A stretch of 50,425 nt of DNA from Microthrixaceae bacterium (GTDB lineage: Bacteria > Actinomycetota > Acidimicrobiia > Acidimicrobiales > Microtrichaceae). The notes beneath the pieces are model-generated. The model ran no database searches and was not told the origin of the DNA. It worked only from the letters and a program-made list of their open reading frames with translations. A program made the position numbers and the translations under genes. Positions within the stretch are counted from its first letter, which is position 1. Each line of letters starts with the position of its first letter. This document shows positions 1 through 8,380 of the stretch, piece by piece. The stretch lies in the NCBI GenBank assembly GCA_023957975.1, contig JAMLGM010000013.1, positions 1 to 50,425 of the forward strand, read 5' to 3'.

Positions 1-20
1 AGAAACTCCGGGTTTGTTGG

Positions 21-194
21 TTAGATCCGGCCGTTGATGCGGTCGGGGTAGTGGATGGTCAGGGTGTTCAAAATGGTTTTCCAGCCTCGGATTTGGCCGG
101 TGAGGTCTTGGCGGTTCGGCCTTCGACGGGTAGCGATCAGGTACAGGACTTTCATCGCGGACGGCTCGTTGGGGAAGTGGCCGCGGTGACGGTG
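21..194 (-). pseudogene. C-terminal remnant of an IS256-family transposase
   Basis: The reading frame encodes about 57 residues beginning RHRGHFPNEPSAMKVLYL and ending in GWKTILNTLTIHYPDRI followed by a stop. This matches the usual C-terminal end of IS256/mutator-type transposases (RGHFPN, then a run of hydrophobic residues, then W..AL..L.I.YPDRI). The catalytic DDE part is absent: upstream of about position 194 the frame turns into low-complexity Pro/Arg/Ser sequence unlike any transposase. It is therefore a 5'-truncated fragment. No inverted repeats are visible, so the element cannot move by itself. It may mark an old insertion or rearrangement boundary at the left of the window. Confidence 0.65.
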
Positions 195-291
195 CGGAGG
201 CGGGGAGGATGGTGTCCGAGACTGGGGTGAGGCAACCCGACTCGGCGTCCTCAACTACCTCGGCAAGTGGCGTGGTCTGAGCGTCCCGGGC

Positions 292-1131
292 TTAGGGTTC
301 GACGATGCCGTCCGCCGCGCTGCCGTAGAGCGCCGAGGCGAACTCGTAGTAGTTCGGGCCCTGGCGCAGGTGATTTCCGCCGTCGACCGTGATCGTCTCG
401 CCGGTGATGAACGATGACTCGGGGCCACACAGGAAACGAACCAGCGGCGCGACGTCGTCGACGTTGCCGAATCGGCTGATCGGCATCGCGTCGAGGTAAC
501 TCTGCCCGACCGAATTGTCGGGGGTGATCATCGACACGAGATCGGTTTCGATGATGCCGGGGTTGACCGCGTTGGCCCGGACCCCGACCTGGCCCAATTC
601 ATCCGCGATCGTCTTCACCAACATGTCGATACCGGCCTTGGCCGCGCTGTAGGGGGCCATGAACGGGTGGGTGATCGACGACGCCAGCGACGAGATCGCG
701 ACCAGCGAGCCACCGCCGTTGCGGCCCATGACGGCCCCCGCGTGCTTGAAGGTGAGAAACGTGCCGGTGAGACAGACGTTGAGGACACGGTTCCACTCGT
801 CCAACGACGTGGCGATCACCGGCCCGAGCGTGCCGTCGCCGGCCGCGGCCACCACCATGTCGAGACGTCCCGTGGGCTCGCACGCGGCGGCGACCGCGGC
901 CCTGACATCCTCCTCGTTGCCGACGTCACCGCTGTGCTCGGTGACGGCCGCGCCGTCGACGACGTCCTCGCGAAGGCTCGCTGCGGCGGCCGCCAGCTTT
1001 TCGGCGTTGCGGCCCATGATCGTGACCGAGGCTCCATCTCGAACGAGCGCTCGAGCCGAGGCCAATCCAATTCCGCTTCCGCCGCCGGTGACGAGTGCGG
1101 ACATTCCTTGGAGGGTGTGGGTCTGAGCCAT
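292..1131 (-). CDS. SDR-family NAD(P)-dependent oxidoreductase (FabG-like)
   Basis: A 279-residue classical short-chain dehydrogenase/reductase, which interconverts an alcohol and a ketone using NAD(P)H. The cofactor motif TGGGSGIG is at residues 15-22, the catalytic Ser lies in ISSLASS and the Tyr/Lys pair in YSAAK. The C-terminal GETITVDGG is typical of FabG-like members. The usual NNAG motif after strand 4 reads AAAG, so the structural Asn is replaced. The start codon has no Shine-Dalgarno, but a TAACAT box lies 6 nt before it, suggesting a leaderless transcript. The substrate cannot be told from sequence. It is divergent from the acyltransferase-like gene with only 59 bp between the starts. 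Confidence 0.9.
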   Translation of the reverse strand: MAQTHTLQGMSALVTGGGSGIGLASARALVRDGASVTIMGRNAEKLAAAAASLREDVVDGAAVTEHSGDVGNEEDVRAAVAAACEPTGRLDMVVAAAGDGTLGPVIATSLDEWNRVLNVCLTGTFLTFKHAGAVMGRNGGGSLVAISSLASSITHPFMAPYSAAKAGIDMLVKTIADELGQVGVRANAVNPGIIETDLVSMITPDNSVGQSYLDAMPISRFGNVDDVAPLVRFLCGPESSFITGETITVDGGNHLRQGPNYYEFASALYGSAADGIVEP

Positions 1132-1137
1132 GGGTGG

Positions 1138-1143
1138 ATGTTA
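1138..1143 (-). promoter_or_regulatory. -10 box of a probable leaderless promoter (SDR gene)
   Basis: TAACAT on the minus strand, 6 nt before the ATG at 1131, with no Shine-Dalgarno in between. This spacing puts the transcription start at or next to the A of the start codon. Confidence 0.5.
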
Positions 1144-1176
1144 TGGGCTGCGTAGCTCCGTCGATGACGAAGAATC

Positions 1177-1182
1177 TACGCT
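1177..1182 (+). promoter_or_regulatory. -10 box of a probable leaderless promoter (acyltransferase-like gene)
   Basis: TACGCT, 8 nt before the ATG at 1191. No purine-rich ribosome-binding site precedes the start. Confidence 0.45.
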
Positions 1183-1190
1183 GGCAGGTC

Positions 1191-2378
1191 ATGGATCATC
1201 CCCAGTCCTCTCACCATCCCGAGACCCATTCGAGCGATGGCGCCGACGGCTCAATCGATGAGATGACAACCTCGGAGGCGGACGACGGCACCGAGGAGGC
1301 CGAATCGCTCGTACACGCCGCCGAAGAGCGTGCCGCTTCGGCCGCCCGCCTTGCTGAGGCGCTGGAAATTCTCGCGGCAGCGGAGCCGGTGGCGTACCAC
1401 AAGTCCCTGACAGCATTACTTCGCACGGGCCACGACAGCCTGTTGAAGCCGATGCCCTATGACGCGTCGAAGGACTATCACGATCCGAGCTGCGTGGTTG
1501 TCGACCCCGTTCCCGAGGGCCTCGACACCATGCGGCTGTACAGCCGATTCGCGTACCGGGATTTCGACCGGGTCCTGGCTGACCCGATCAACGATCCCCG
1601 CTACGACCATCTCCTCACCAGCCTCTACCACCTCACGGTCAATGAGGGCTGCAACGTTGCGGTGGTGACCAATCACGGAGAACTCCATGACATCGCACTC
1701 GTTCTGTCAGCGTTGGTTCTGGCGTTGTGCGATGAGGACCGGACCTTCGGAGTCCTCGGTGAACACGTGGGACTCGACGAGTTCACCGATCGTTCGAACT
1801 TGTTGTTGAGTCGTATGGTGGCGACCACCGAAGTGTTCAACATCGCGACCACTGAGGTGTTGCGGCTCATGTGTCGGACCTTCTACAGCGTCCCTCAGAC
1901 GGCGAGTCGTCGCCGATCCAAACTCGACCCCGACCTGGCCCGCGCCAACAACCTCGTGATGCGTCACCTGCTCGAGCAACGCCTCGAGGGAGGCGGGCAG
2001 ATCCTTGCGATGGCCGCGAGCGGGAGTCAGGACATCTCGGTCGCCAGCGGCCTCGCTCGAAAGATCCGGGCGGCATTTCGTGCTCGGCGGGGCGACGTGC
2101 GCGAGGACACGCCGAGTCTGCATCTGCAGCCGCTCTACAACGGCACGATGAACCTGATGATGACCTGCGATTACGTGGTGCCGATCGCCATTTCGCTCGA
2201 CCAGGATCATCCGGCCTGTGAGATCGGTTCGCTCACCAAGGTGCGCACCCAGGACGACTGCCACGAGGTGATGAACTGGATCGCGTCGGCTCACGAGTCG
2301 GCGACGGGAATCCCCACGATCTATCACCAACGCGAGGACGACCTGCTGACCCAGGTGCGCGACGCCCTCAGGTCGTGA
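1191..2378 (+). CDS. Putative acyltransferase-like protein with an HX4D motif
   Basis: A 395-residue protein with an acidic, Ser/Asp/Glu-rich N-terminal stretch of about 60 residues, then a globular domain. Residues 159-170 read VTNHGELHDIAL, in which HGELHD fits the HX4D active site of glycerolipid acyltransferases (PlsB/PlsC type). A later Gly-rich segment (EQRLEGGGQILAMAASGS) sits where those enzymes carry their phosphate-binding motif, but the FPEGTRS consensus itself is not present. A role in acylating a glycerol-phosphate-like substrate is therefore an inference from one short motif. An upstream in-frame start would lengthen the protein by up to 32 residues. I chose 1191 because of the -10 box just before it. 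A 16-bp tandem duplication covers the stop codon. Confidence 0.55.
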   Translation: MDHPQSSHHPETHSSDGADGSIDEMTTSEADDGTEEAESLVHAAEERAASAARLAEALEILAAAEPVAYHKSLTALLRTGHDSLLKPMPYDASKDYHDPSCVVVDPVPEGLDTMRLYSRFAYRDFDRVLADPINDPRYDHLLTSLYHLTVNEGCNVAVVTNHGELHDIALVLSALVLALCDEDRTFGVLGEHVGLDEFTDRSNLLLSRMVATTEVFNIATTEVLRLMCRTFYSVPQTASRRRSKLDPDLARANNLVMRHLLEQRLEGGGQILAMAASGSQDISVASGLARKIRAAFRARRGDVREDTPSLHLQPLYNGTMNLMMTCDYVVPIAISLDQDHPACEIGSLTKVRTQDDCHEVMNWIASAHESATGIPTIYHQREDDLLTQVRDALRS

Positions 2379-2395
2379 TGCCCTCAGGTCGTGAT
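2364..2395. repeat. 16-bp tandem duplication across a stop codon
   Basis: GCCCTCAGGTCGTGAT occurs twice back to back (2364-2379 and 2380-2395), followed by a third partial GCCC. The TGA stop of the upstream gene (2376-2378) lies in the first copy. The second copy is downstream of the stop. Confidence 0.9.
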
Positions 2396-2414
2396 GCCCA
2401 CCGGGCGGCTCGGG

Positions 2415-4074
<1,660 letters not shown>

Positions 4075-4854
4075 TCAACGGAGTCGTGCCGTGAGGAACG
4101 CGAACCCGAACGCTGAGACGTCCCGGAGCGTGTCGCGGTCGGTGATGACGAGCGGGTCGCCGGCCTCGACCGCGTCGAGACACGCACGAGCGACCTCGGA
4201 CGGATCGCCAAATGTCGATCGGGGTGGGTCGACAGCGCGGCCTTGGTAGTCGGCCTCCGCAGCGAACAGGTTGGTGGCGGTGATGCCGACCAACGCGACG
4301 GTCGTCGGGCGCACCGATCCTGCGGAGAGCCCGTAGTTGAGCGCTGCGGCCTTCGTGGCGCCGTACAACGCACCCGGTGCCTCGGGCGCTACGGCAGAGC
4401 GACTCGAGATGATCAGGGCGCGACCACTTGGTGTGGTTGGAGCGGTCAGCGTCCGAGCGACGCCGACGAGGTTGATGTCGATGAGGCGTCGCACGGCGTC
4501 CTCGGTGAGGGGCCGATGGCGAGTCGAATCGACGACGCCAGCGTTTGCCACGATGAGGTCGATCGGGGCGAGCGAACCGAAGTCGAAGGTTCGAACGTCG
4601 CCGTCGAGGTGGGTGATGCCGGCAACGTCACACGTTGGGGGGGTCACGTCCACCGACGTGACCGATGCGCCCCTGGAGACAAGTTCCTTGCACAACTCCG
4701 CCCCGATTCCGGATGAACCGCCGGTCACCAAGGCGTGCCGCTCGGCGAGTGAATACCGGCTGTACTTCCGAACGCGTGGGCCGATCGCTCGTGCGTACCG
4801 TGCGGTCCTCCACCAGGCGGTGCTCACTCGTGACAGGTTGTGCGCAGCATGCAT
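4075..4854 (-). CDS. SDR-family oxidoreductase, probable MerR target
   Basis: A 259-residue short-chain dehydrogenase/reductase. After about 38 residues of basic leader come TGGSSGIG (cofactor loop), VANAGVV (the NAG motif), ISSRSA (catalytic Ser) and YGATK (Tyr and Lys). The C-terminal part is more divergent, ending without the usual glycine-rich VDGG segment, as in SDRs that act on bulky or lipid-like substrates. A GGAAG ribosome-binding site lies 8 nt before the ATG. The gene is downstream of and co-oriented with a merR gene, and a 38-bp dyad of the MerR operator type sits just upstream of it, so induction through that regulator is likely. The substrate is unknown. Confidence 0.85.
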   Translation of the reverse strand: MHAAHNLSRVSTAWWRTARYARAIGPRVRKYSRYSLAERHALVTGGSSGIGAELCKELVSRGASVTSVDVTPPTCDVAGITHLDGDVRTFDFGSLAPIDLIVANAGVVDSTRHRPLTEDAVRRLIDINLVGVARTLTAPTTPSGRALIISSRSAVAPEAPGALYGATKAAALNYGLSAGSVRPTTVALVGITATNLFAAEADYQGRAVDPPRSTFGDPSEVARACLDAVEAGDPLVITDRDTLRDVSAFGFAFLTARLR

Positions 4855-4902
4855 CGCGGGTCTTCCGTTCAGGTGCTGGCCAAAGGCACGGAGCGAGAAT
4901 CG

Positions 4903-4940
4903 GCGACCACTCTACCCTAACGTAAGGGTAGAGTGGTCGC
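4903..4940. promoter_or_regulatory. 38-bp dyad, candidate MerR operator/promoter
   Basis: Arms GCGACCACTCTACCCT (4903-4918) and AGGGTAGAGTGGTCGC (4925-4940) are perfect inverted repeats around AACGTA, whose central four bases ACGT also pair. On the minus strand, a GCGACC/TAGAGT pair lies 20 bp apart inside the dyad, like the stretched spacers of MerR-controlled promoters. No T-run follows, which argues against a terminator. The dyad lies between the merR stop and the SDR start. Confidence 0.65.
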
Positions 4941-5014
4941 GGCGCTCGCTGTGACCTGGTGGGACATGCTCAGGTCAGCACTGTCCGACGGGAGCGACGA
5001 GCGCGCTCGCGGGG

Positions 5015-5425
5015 TCAGGGGCGAAGCTTGGCGGAGTCGATCTCGGCTCGCATGGTTGCGGTGAGGGCCTTGGCTTCGTCGAGTTGGCGGGCGAGCTTTG
5101 CGCACCGCTCCTCGGCCCTCGACAGGCTGGCCGTGAGATAGTCGAGTTCGGCTGGGCTGAGTGCCTCGCCGCGTTCGAGCTGATCGCGGATCCTTAGCAG
5201 ATCTCCCGATTCTTCGAGGGTGAATCCGAGCGGCTTCATCGCCTTGATGTGTTTCAACCGTGCGACGTCATCGTCGGTGTACAGCCGGAATCCCCCGGGG
5301 GAACGCCCAGAGGGGGTGACCAGGCCGACCTCGTCGTAATGGCGAATCGTGCGTTGCGAAAGCCCCACCTGATCCTCCACGGCGCCGATCTGGTGGAGCC
5401 GAGCGGTCGTGTCGTGGTGGGTCAT
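5015..5425 (-). CDS. MerR-family transcriptional regulator
   Basis: A 136-residue MerR regulator. The N-terminal winged helix-turn-helix spans about residues 10-75, with the family signatures GLSQRTIRHYDEVGLV, GGFRLYTDDDVARL and IKAMKPLGFTLEE. It continues into an antiparallel coiled-coil dimerisation helix (SRAEERCAKLARQLDEAK). The C-terminus is short with a single Cys, so the metal-binding Cys pair of the metal-sensing members is missing and no ligand-binding domain is fused. It probably senses a small molecule or responds to a modified cofactor. ATG at 5425 has an AGGA ribosome-binding site. It points toward the dyad and the SDR gene. Confidence 0.92.
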   Translation of the reverse strand: MTHHDTTARLHQIGAVEDQVGLSQRTIRHYDEVGLVTPSGRSPGGFRLYTDDDVARLKHIKAMKPLGFTLEESGDLLRIRDQLERGEALSPAELDYLTASLSRAEERCAKLARQLDEAKALTATMRAEIDSAKLRP

Positions 5426-5489
5426 CAAGGGTCCTTGCTCCGGGTGAGTCGATCGTAGATGCCTCACGGACGGTCAAGGGTGGAATCGG

Positions 5490-5563
5490 CGCCCTCGACA
5501 GGAATCGAACCTGTGGCCTACCGCTTAGGAGGCGGTCGCTCTATCCAACTGAGCTACGAGGGC
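5490..5563 (-). tRNA. tRNA-Arg (anticodon CCT)
   Basis: On the minus strand a complete cloverleaf folds: acceptor GCCCTCG/CGAGGGC, D arm GCTC/GAGC with AGTTGGATA loop, anticodon stem ACCGC/GCGGT with loop CTCCTAA (anticodon CCT), and T arm ACAGG-TTCGATT-CCTGT. The discriminator is G and no CCA is encoded. It reads AGG codons. Confidence 0.96.
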
Positions 5564-5617
5564 GGACGCCGCCGGATGTTACGCGGCGGTCGAACGCGGC
5601 TCAATCGGGGCGTTCGA

Positions 5618-6118
5618 TTAGTGAATCTCGCGGAACTCGGAATCGTTGTCGACGCGGCACGAGCGGTGCATGAACGCTGGCTGGCCGTCGACCGGGCGAC
5701 CTCCGACGGTGCCGAGGATGTGAACGACTCGCACAACCTCTGGGTCACCGGGGGCTGCGGGACGTCGGCAACGAGGACAGAACGCCGCTTGTGAGTGTTC
5801 GGCGGTCGCGTCGGCGGGCATGAATCGGTCAAGGTCCCCGAGTCGCTCGAGGAATTCCTCGGCCTCATCGGACGCATCCAGGTCGATGCGTTGCGCCGAA
5901 ACGAATCGGTCGAGGTCGTCGAGGCGCTCGAGAAAATCGCTGGCCTCGTCGGAACCCGAATCGCCTGAGCTGACGGAATCGCCCAAGTGATCGATGGCGG
6001 GGGAGAACGTGGCGTCAGGGGCTCCGACGAACTGATCGAGTTCGCTCAGCCGCTGAAGGAAGTCGTCGGCTTCGTCGGTGTCGTCGTCATCCTGGCGAAG
6101 GTCGGTGAAAGAGTTCAT
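5618..6118 (-). CDS. Small acidic protein with three 17-residue repeats and a CX2C/HX2C ribbon
   Basis: I do not recognise this 166-residue protein. It has three copies of a 17-residue acidic amphipathic unit: DEADDFLQRLSELDQFV (15-31), DEASDFLERLDDLDRFV (57-73) and DEAEEFLERLGDLDRFM (84-100), separated by flexible Ser/Asp/Ala linkers. It ends in a possible zinc site formed by C114-x2-C117 and H151-x2-C154. Such a layout suggests a scaffold or adaptor in which short helices bind a repeated partner. The ATG at 6118 has an AGGA site 7 nt upstream; earlier in-frame starts would run into the sigma factor terminator. It follows the sigma factor gene on the same strand but behind a terminator. Confidence 0.75.
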   Translation of the reverse strand: MNSFTDLRQDDDDTDEADDFLQRLSELDQFVGAPDATFSPAIDHLGDSVSSGDSGSDEASDFLERLDDLDRFVSAQRIDLDASDEAEEFLERLGDLDRFMPADATAEHSQAAFCPRCRRPAAPGDPEVVRVVHILGTVGGRPVDGQPAFMHRSCRVDNDSEFREIH

Positions 6119-6211
6119 CGCTACGTCCTGGCCGAGGTCGCGCACCCTGCGCGACTCGTGAACCTTCTCATTCGGTTGATTGAGGTCGAACCTGAAGGAT
6201 CCCGAGCGCAG

Positions 6212-6249
6212 AAAACCCAAACGGCCCACGTCGCAAGACGTGGGCCGTT
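6212..6249 (-). terminator. Intrinsic terminator of the sigma factor gene
   Basis: A perfect 13-bp stem AACGGCCCACGTC/GACGTGGGCCGTT with a 4-nt loop, starting about 18 nt after the sigma factor stop codon and followed on the minus strand by TGGGTTTTC. The T-run is short, so termination may be partial and the downstream repeat protein could still be read through. Confidence 0.75.
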
Positions 6250-6267
6250 CGGTATCGCGTAGGTCGA

Positions 6268-7206
6268 TCAGACCGCGAGCAGGTCCTTGGCACCAGTGTC
6301 GGAGCTCGGGTGGCGCAGCTTCGACATGGCCCGCGCTTCGATCTGGCGGATGCGTTCACGGGTCAGGTTGAAGTGCTCCCCGACCTCCTCAAGGGTGCGC
6401 GGTTCGCCGCGATCGAGCCCGAAACGGAGCTTGAGGATCTGGCGTTCGCGTTCGTCGAGTGGGCCGAGCAGGCGGTTGATCTGCTCGGGCAGCAACGCGA
6501 CGGCCGCGGCATCGAATGGCGACTCGGCGCCGCGGTCTTCGATCATGTCGCCGAGTTCGGCGTCGCCGTCAGCGCGAAGCGGCTCCGACAACGACAAGGT
6601 GTCGGCGGCGTAGCGCATGGCCTCGGTGACCTTGGCGACCGGCATGTCGAGTTCCTCGGCGAGTTCCAGCAGGGTGGCCGGGCGACCGAGGGTGGTTTCG
6701 AGCCGGAATCGGGCCTTTTGGAGTCGGCTCAGCACGTCGCCTGCATGCACTGGAAGTCGAATCGTGCGACCGGTGTTCGCGATGCCGCGGGTGATCGCCT
6801 GGCGGATCCACCACGTGGCGTAGGTCGAGAACTTGAAACCCTTGCGCCAGTCGAACTTCTCGACGGCGTGAATCAGGCCAAGGTTGCCCTCTTGAATGAG
6901 GTCGAGGAGGGGCAACCCGGATGCCTGGTATTTCTTTGCGATGGAGACGACCAGGCGAAGGTTCGACTGAACGAACGCGAGTTCCGCTTCCTCGCCAGTG
7001 CGGATGAGGCGGCGAAGTTCGCGTTTGCGGGCTGCGGTGAGCGAGCCGTCGGCTGCCTCCATCTCCGCCTTCGCCGCGGTGCCGGCTTCGATGGCCTTTG
7101 CGAGTTCGACCTCCCCGTCCTTGGTGAGGAGCGGATATTGGCCGATGTCGCTCAGGTAGAGGCGAACAAGGTCTTCTTCGTCGCGTTCGGGACGCTGCTT
7201 AGCCAA
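6268..7206 (-). CDS. RpoD-family (group 1/2) RNA polymerase sigma factor
   Basis: A 312-residue sigma-70 factor that directs RNA polymerase to promoters. Region 1.2 is DLVRLYLSDIGQYPLL. Region 2 contains NLRLVVSIAKKY, DLIQEGNLGLIHAVEKFDW, GFKFSTYATWWIRQAI. Region 3 follows, and region 4 is RQILKLRFGL...TLEEVGEHFNLTRERIRQIEARAMSKLR. Acidic region 1.1 is absent, so it is either a short primary factor or a group 2 factor like mycobacterial SigB (similar length). There is no ATG near the conserved start; a TTG at 7206, giving MAKQRPERDEEDL and preceded by AAAGG, is the best candidate. It is divergent from the diadenylate cyclase gene. Confidence 0.93.
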   Translation of the reverse strand: MAKQRPERDEEDLVRLYLSDIGQYPLLTKDGEVELAKAIEAGTAAKAEMEAADGSLTAARKRELRRLIRTGEEAELAFVQSNLRLVVSIAKKYQASGLPLLDLIQEGNLGLIHAVEKFDWRKGFKFSTYATWWIRQAITRGIANTGRTIRLPVHAGDVLSRLQKARFRLETTLGRPATLLELAEELDMPVAKVTEAMRYAADTLSLSEPLRADGDAELGDMIEDRGAESPFDAAAVALLPEQINRLLGPLDERERQILKLRFGLDRGEPRTLEEVGEHFNLTRERIRQIEARAMSKLRHPSSDTGAKDLLAV

Positions 7207-7393
7207 GAGAGCACAACCTTTGAGATCCGTGGATGACCGCCGCGTCGCAACGGCGCGGGGAGTCGCGATCCGTTTGGATCGACAATTGATAGTACGGGTG
7301 GCGTCAAGAGGGTTGGCCTCGGTATCTGCACCATGTGTCATGGGTAACACCAGCGATGGAGGGATGCGGGCGAGGGAATTGTGGGCAAGGGGC

Positions 7394-7399
7394 TATCGT
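7394..7399 (+). promoter_or_regulatory. -10 box of a probable leaderless promoter (diadenylate cyclase)
   Basis: TATCGT, 6 nt before the ATG at 7406. An AAGGGG is present but 13 nt from the start, too far for a good ribosome-binding site, and it would lie upstream of this -10 box. Confidence 0.5.
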
Positions 7400-7405
7400 C
7401 AGCCC

Positions 7406-8371
7406 ATGGTGAGCTGGAGCGATCCCCCATCGCCGCGGCTGAGGCGGCTGGTCGACGAACTCGACGAGCACGGCGTCGACCTCGACGTCGAGAACCCACT
7501 CGACCGCCTCGTTGCCGAGGAGATCGACTACGCACTGCATCCGCTGATCCATGAGCGGCGCGTGCCGACGTACGGAGCGGTGATCGCTCCGACGGTCGAC
7601 CGGTCTCGTTGGCGCAAGACCACCAACCTTGAGGTGACCTCGCGCTCATTGCGCGACCTGCAGCGCAGCGACGCCCGACGGTTCGCCGATGGCGCCTCGA
7701 GTTGGCTCGTGTTGAGCGGCGACGGAGCCCAGAAACTCGCGGTGTTTGACCGTCCGGCAAGTTCGGAACGAGACGTGGTGGTGATGGTCGACGCGTTCGG
7801 CGCGGCGATCGTGCAACGCCATTCCTCGGGAACCGTCCGCTATGCGAGCGAGCACGGTGTCATGCGTTGGGACGGGATGAGTTGGCACCGAGAGCCGCTC
7901 GTGACGCGGTGGATTTCGGCGATGCGCACCTGGGGTGGAAACGCTCAACACTCCCTGGCCACGCTGCTGGCCTTTGCGGTACACGACCTCGGGGCGCGCG
8001 GCATCGGCGCACTGTTGATCATGCAGAACACGCTCACGAGCAGCCCGGCGTTCGAACAGCGGATGGCCGAACCGCCCCCGCTCGACATTGCGGTTCCCGA
8101 GGATCTGACGCCGTTACGTCACGTCCTCGCCCAGATCGACGGTGCGGCGGTATTCGACAATTCGGGGATTCTGCGTCAGATCGGCGTTCGTTTGAACCCG
8201 AGTGCGGCGGCGGTTGCCGACGTCGACGGGCACCGCGGCATGCGCCACACCTCCGGTCGTCGGTACTCGTTCGACGATCCCGAGTCGATCGTCATCGTCG
8301 TGAGTGAGGACGGTCCGGTCACGATGATGCGAAACGGGGTGATCCTGGGGCGAACCGACGCACAGGCATAG
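7406..8371 (+). CDS. Diadenylate cyclase (DAC/DisA_N domain) protein
   Basis: A 321-residue protein whose C-terminal ~140 residues look like a DAC domain, which joins two ATP into cyclic di-AMP. GALLIMQ is at about 201-207, the DGA motif at 245-247 (IDGAAVFDNSGIL), then GMRHTSGRR (278-286) and the strand SIVIVVSEDGPVTMMRNG. The canonical RHR motif is RHT here (280-282), so the third catalytic-site Arg is replaced. An unrecognised N-terminal part (1-190) replaces the membrane segments of CdaA and there is no DisA helix-hairpin-helix domain. ATG 7406 is chosen from the -10 box spacing; in-frame ATGs at 7340 and 7364 are alternatives. c-di-AMP usually controls osmolyte uptake and wall homeostasis. 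Confidence 0.8.
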   Translation: MVSWSDPPSPRLRRLVDELDEHGVDLDVENPLDRLVAEEIDYALHPLIHERRVPTYGAVIAPTVDRSRWRKTTNLEVTSRSLRDLQRSDARRFADGASSWLVLSGDGAQKLAVFDRPASSERDVVVMVDAFGAAIVQRHSSGTVRYASEHGVMRWDGMSWHREPLVTRWISAMRTWGGNAQHSLATLLAFAVHDLGARGIGALLIMQNTLTSSPAFEQRMAEPPPLDIAVPEDLTPLRHVLAQIDGAAVFDNSGILRQIGVRLNPSAAAVADVDGHRGMRHTSGRRYSFDDPESIVIVVSEDGPVTMMRNGVILGRTDAQA

Positions 8372-8380
8372 GCTGCCCGA

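Noticed and set aside
4903..4940. Reading the dyad as a rho-independent terminator of merR
   Set aside because: No T-run follows the stem on either strand, and the arms are long and symmetric like an operator.
6212..6249. Possibility that this hairpin is a riboswitch of the downstream repeat-protein gene
   Set aside because: A single perfect stem with a 4-nt loop directly behind the sigma factor stop fits a terminator; no conserved riboswitch core is visible.
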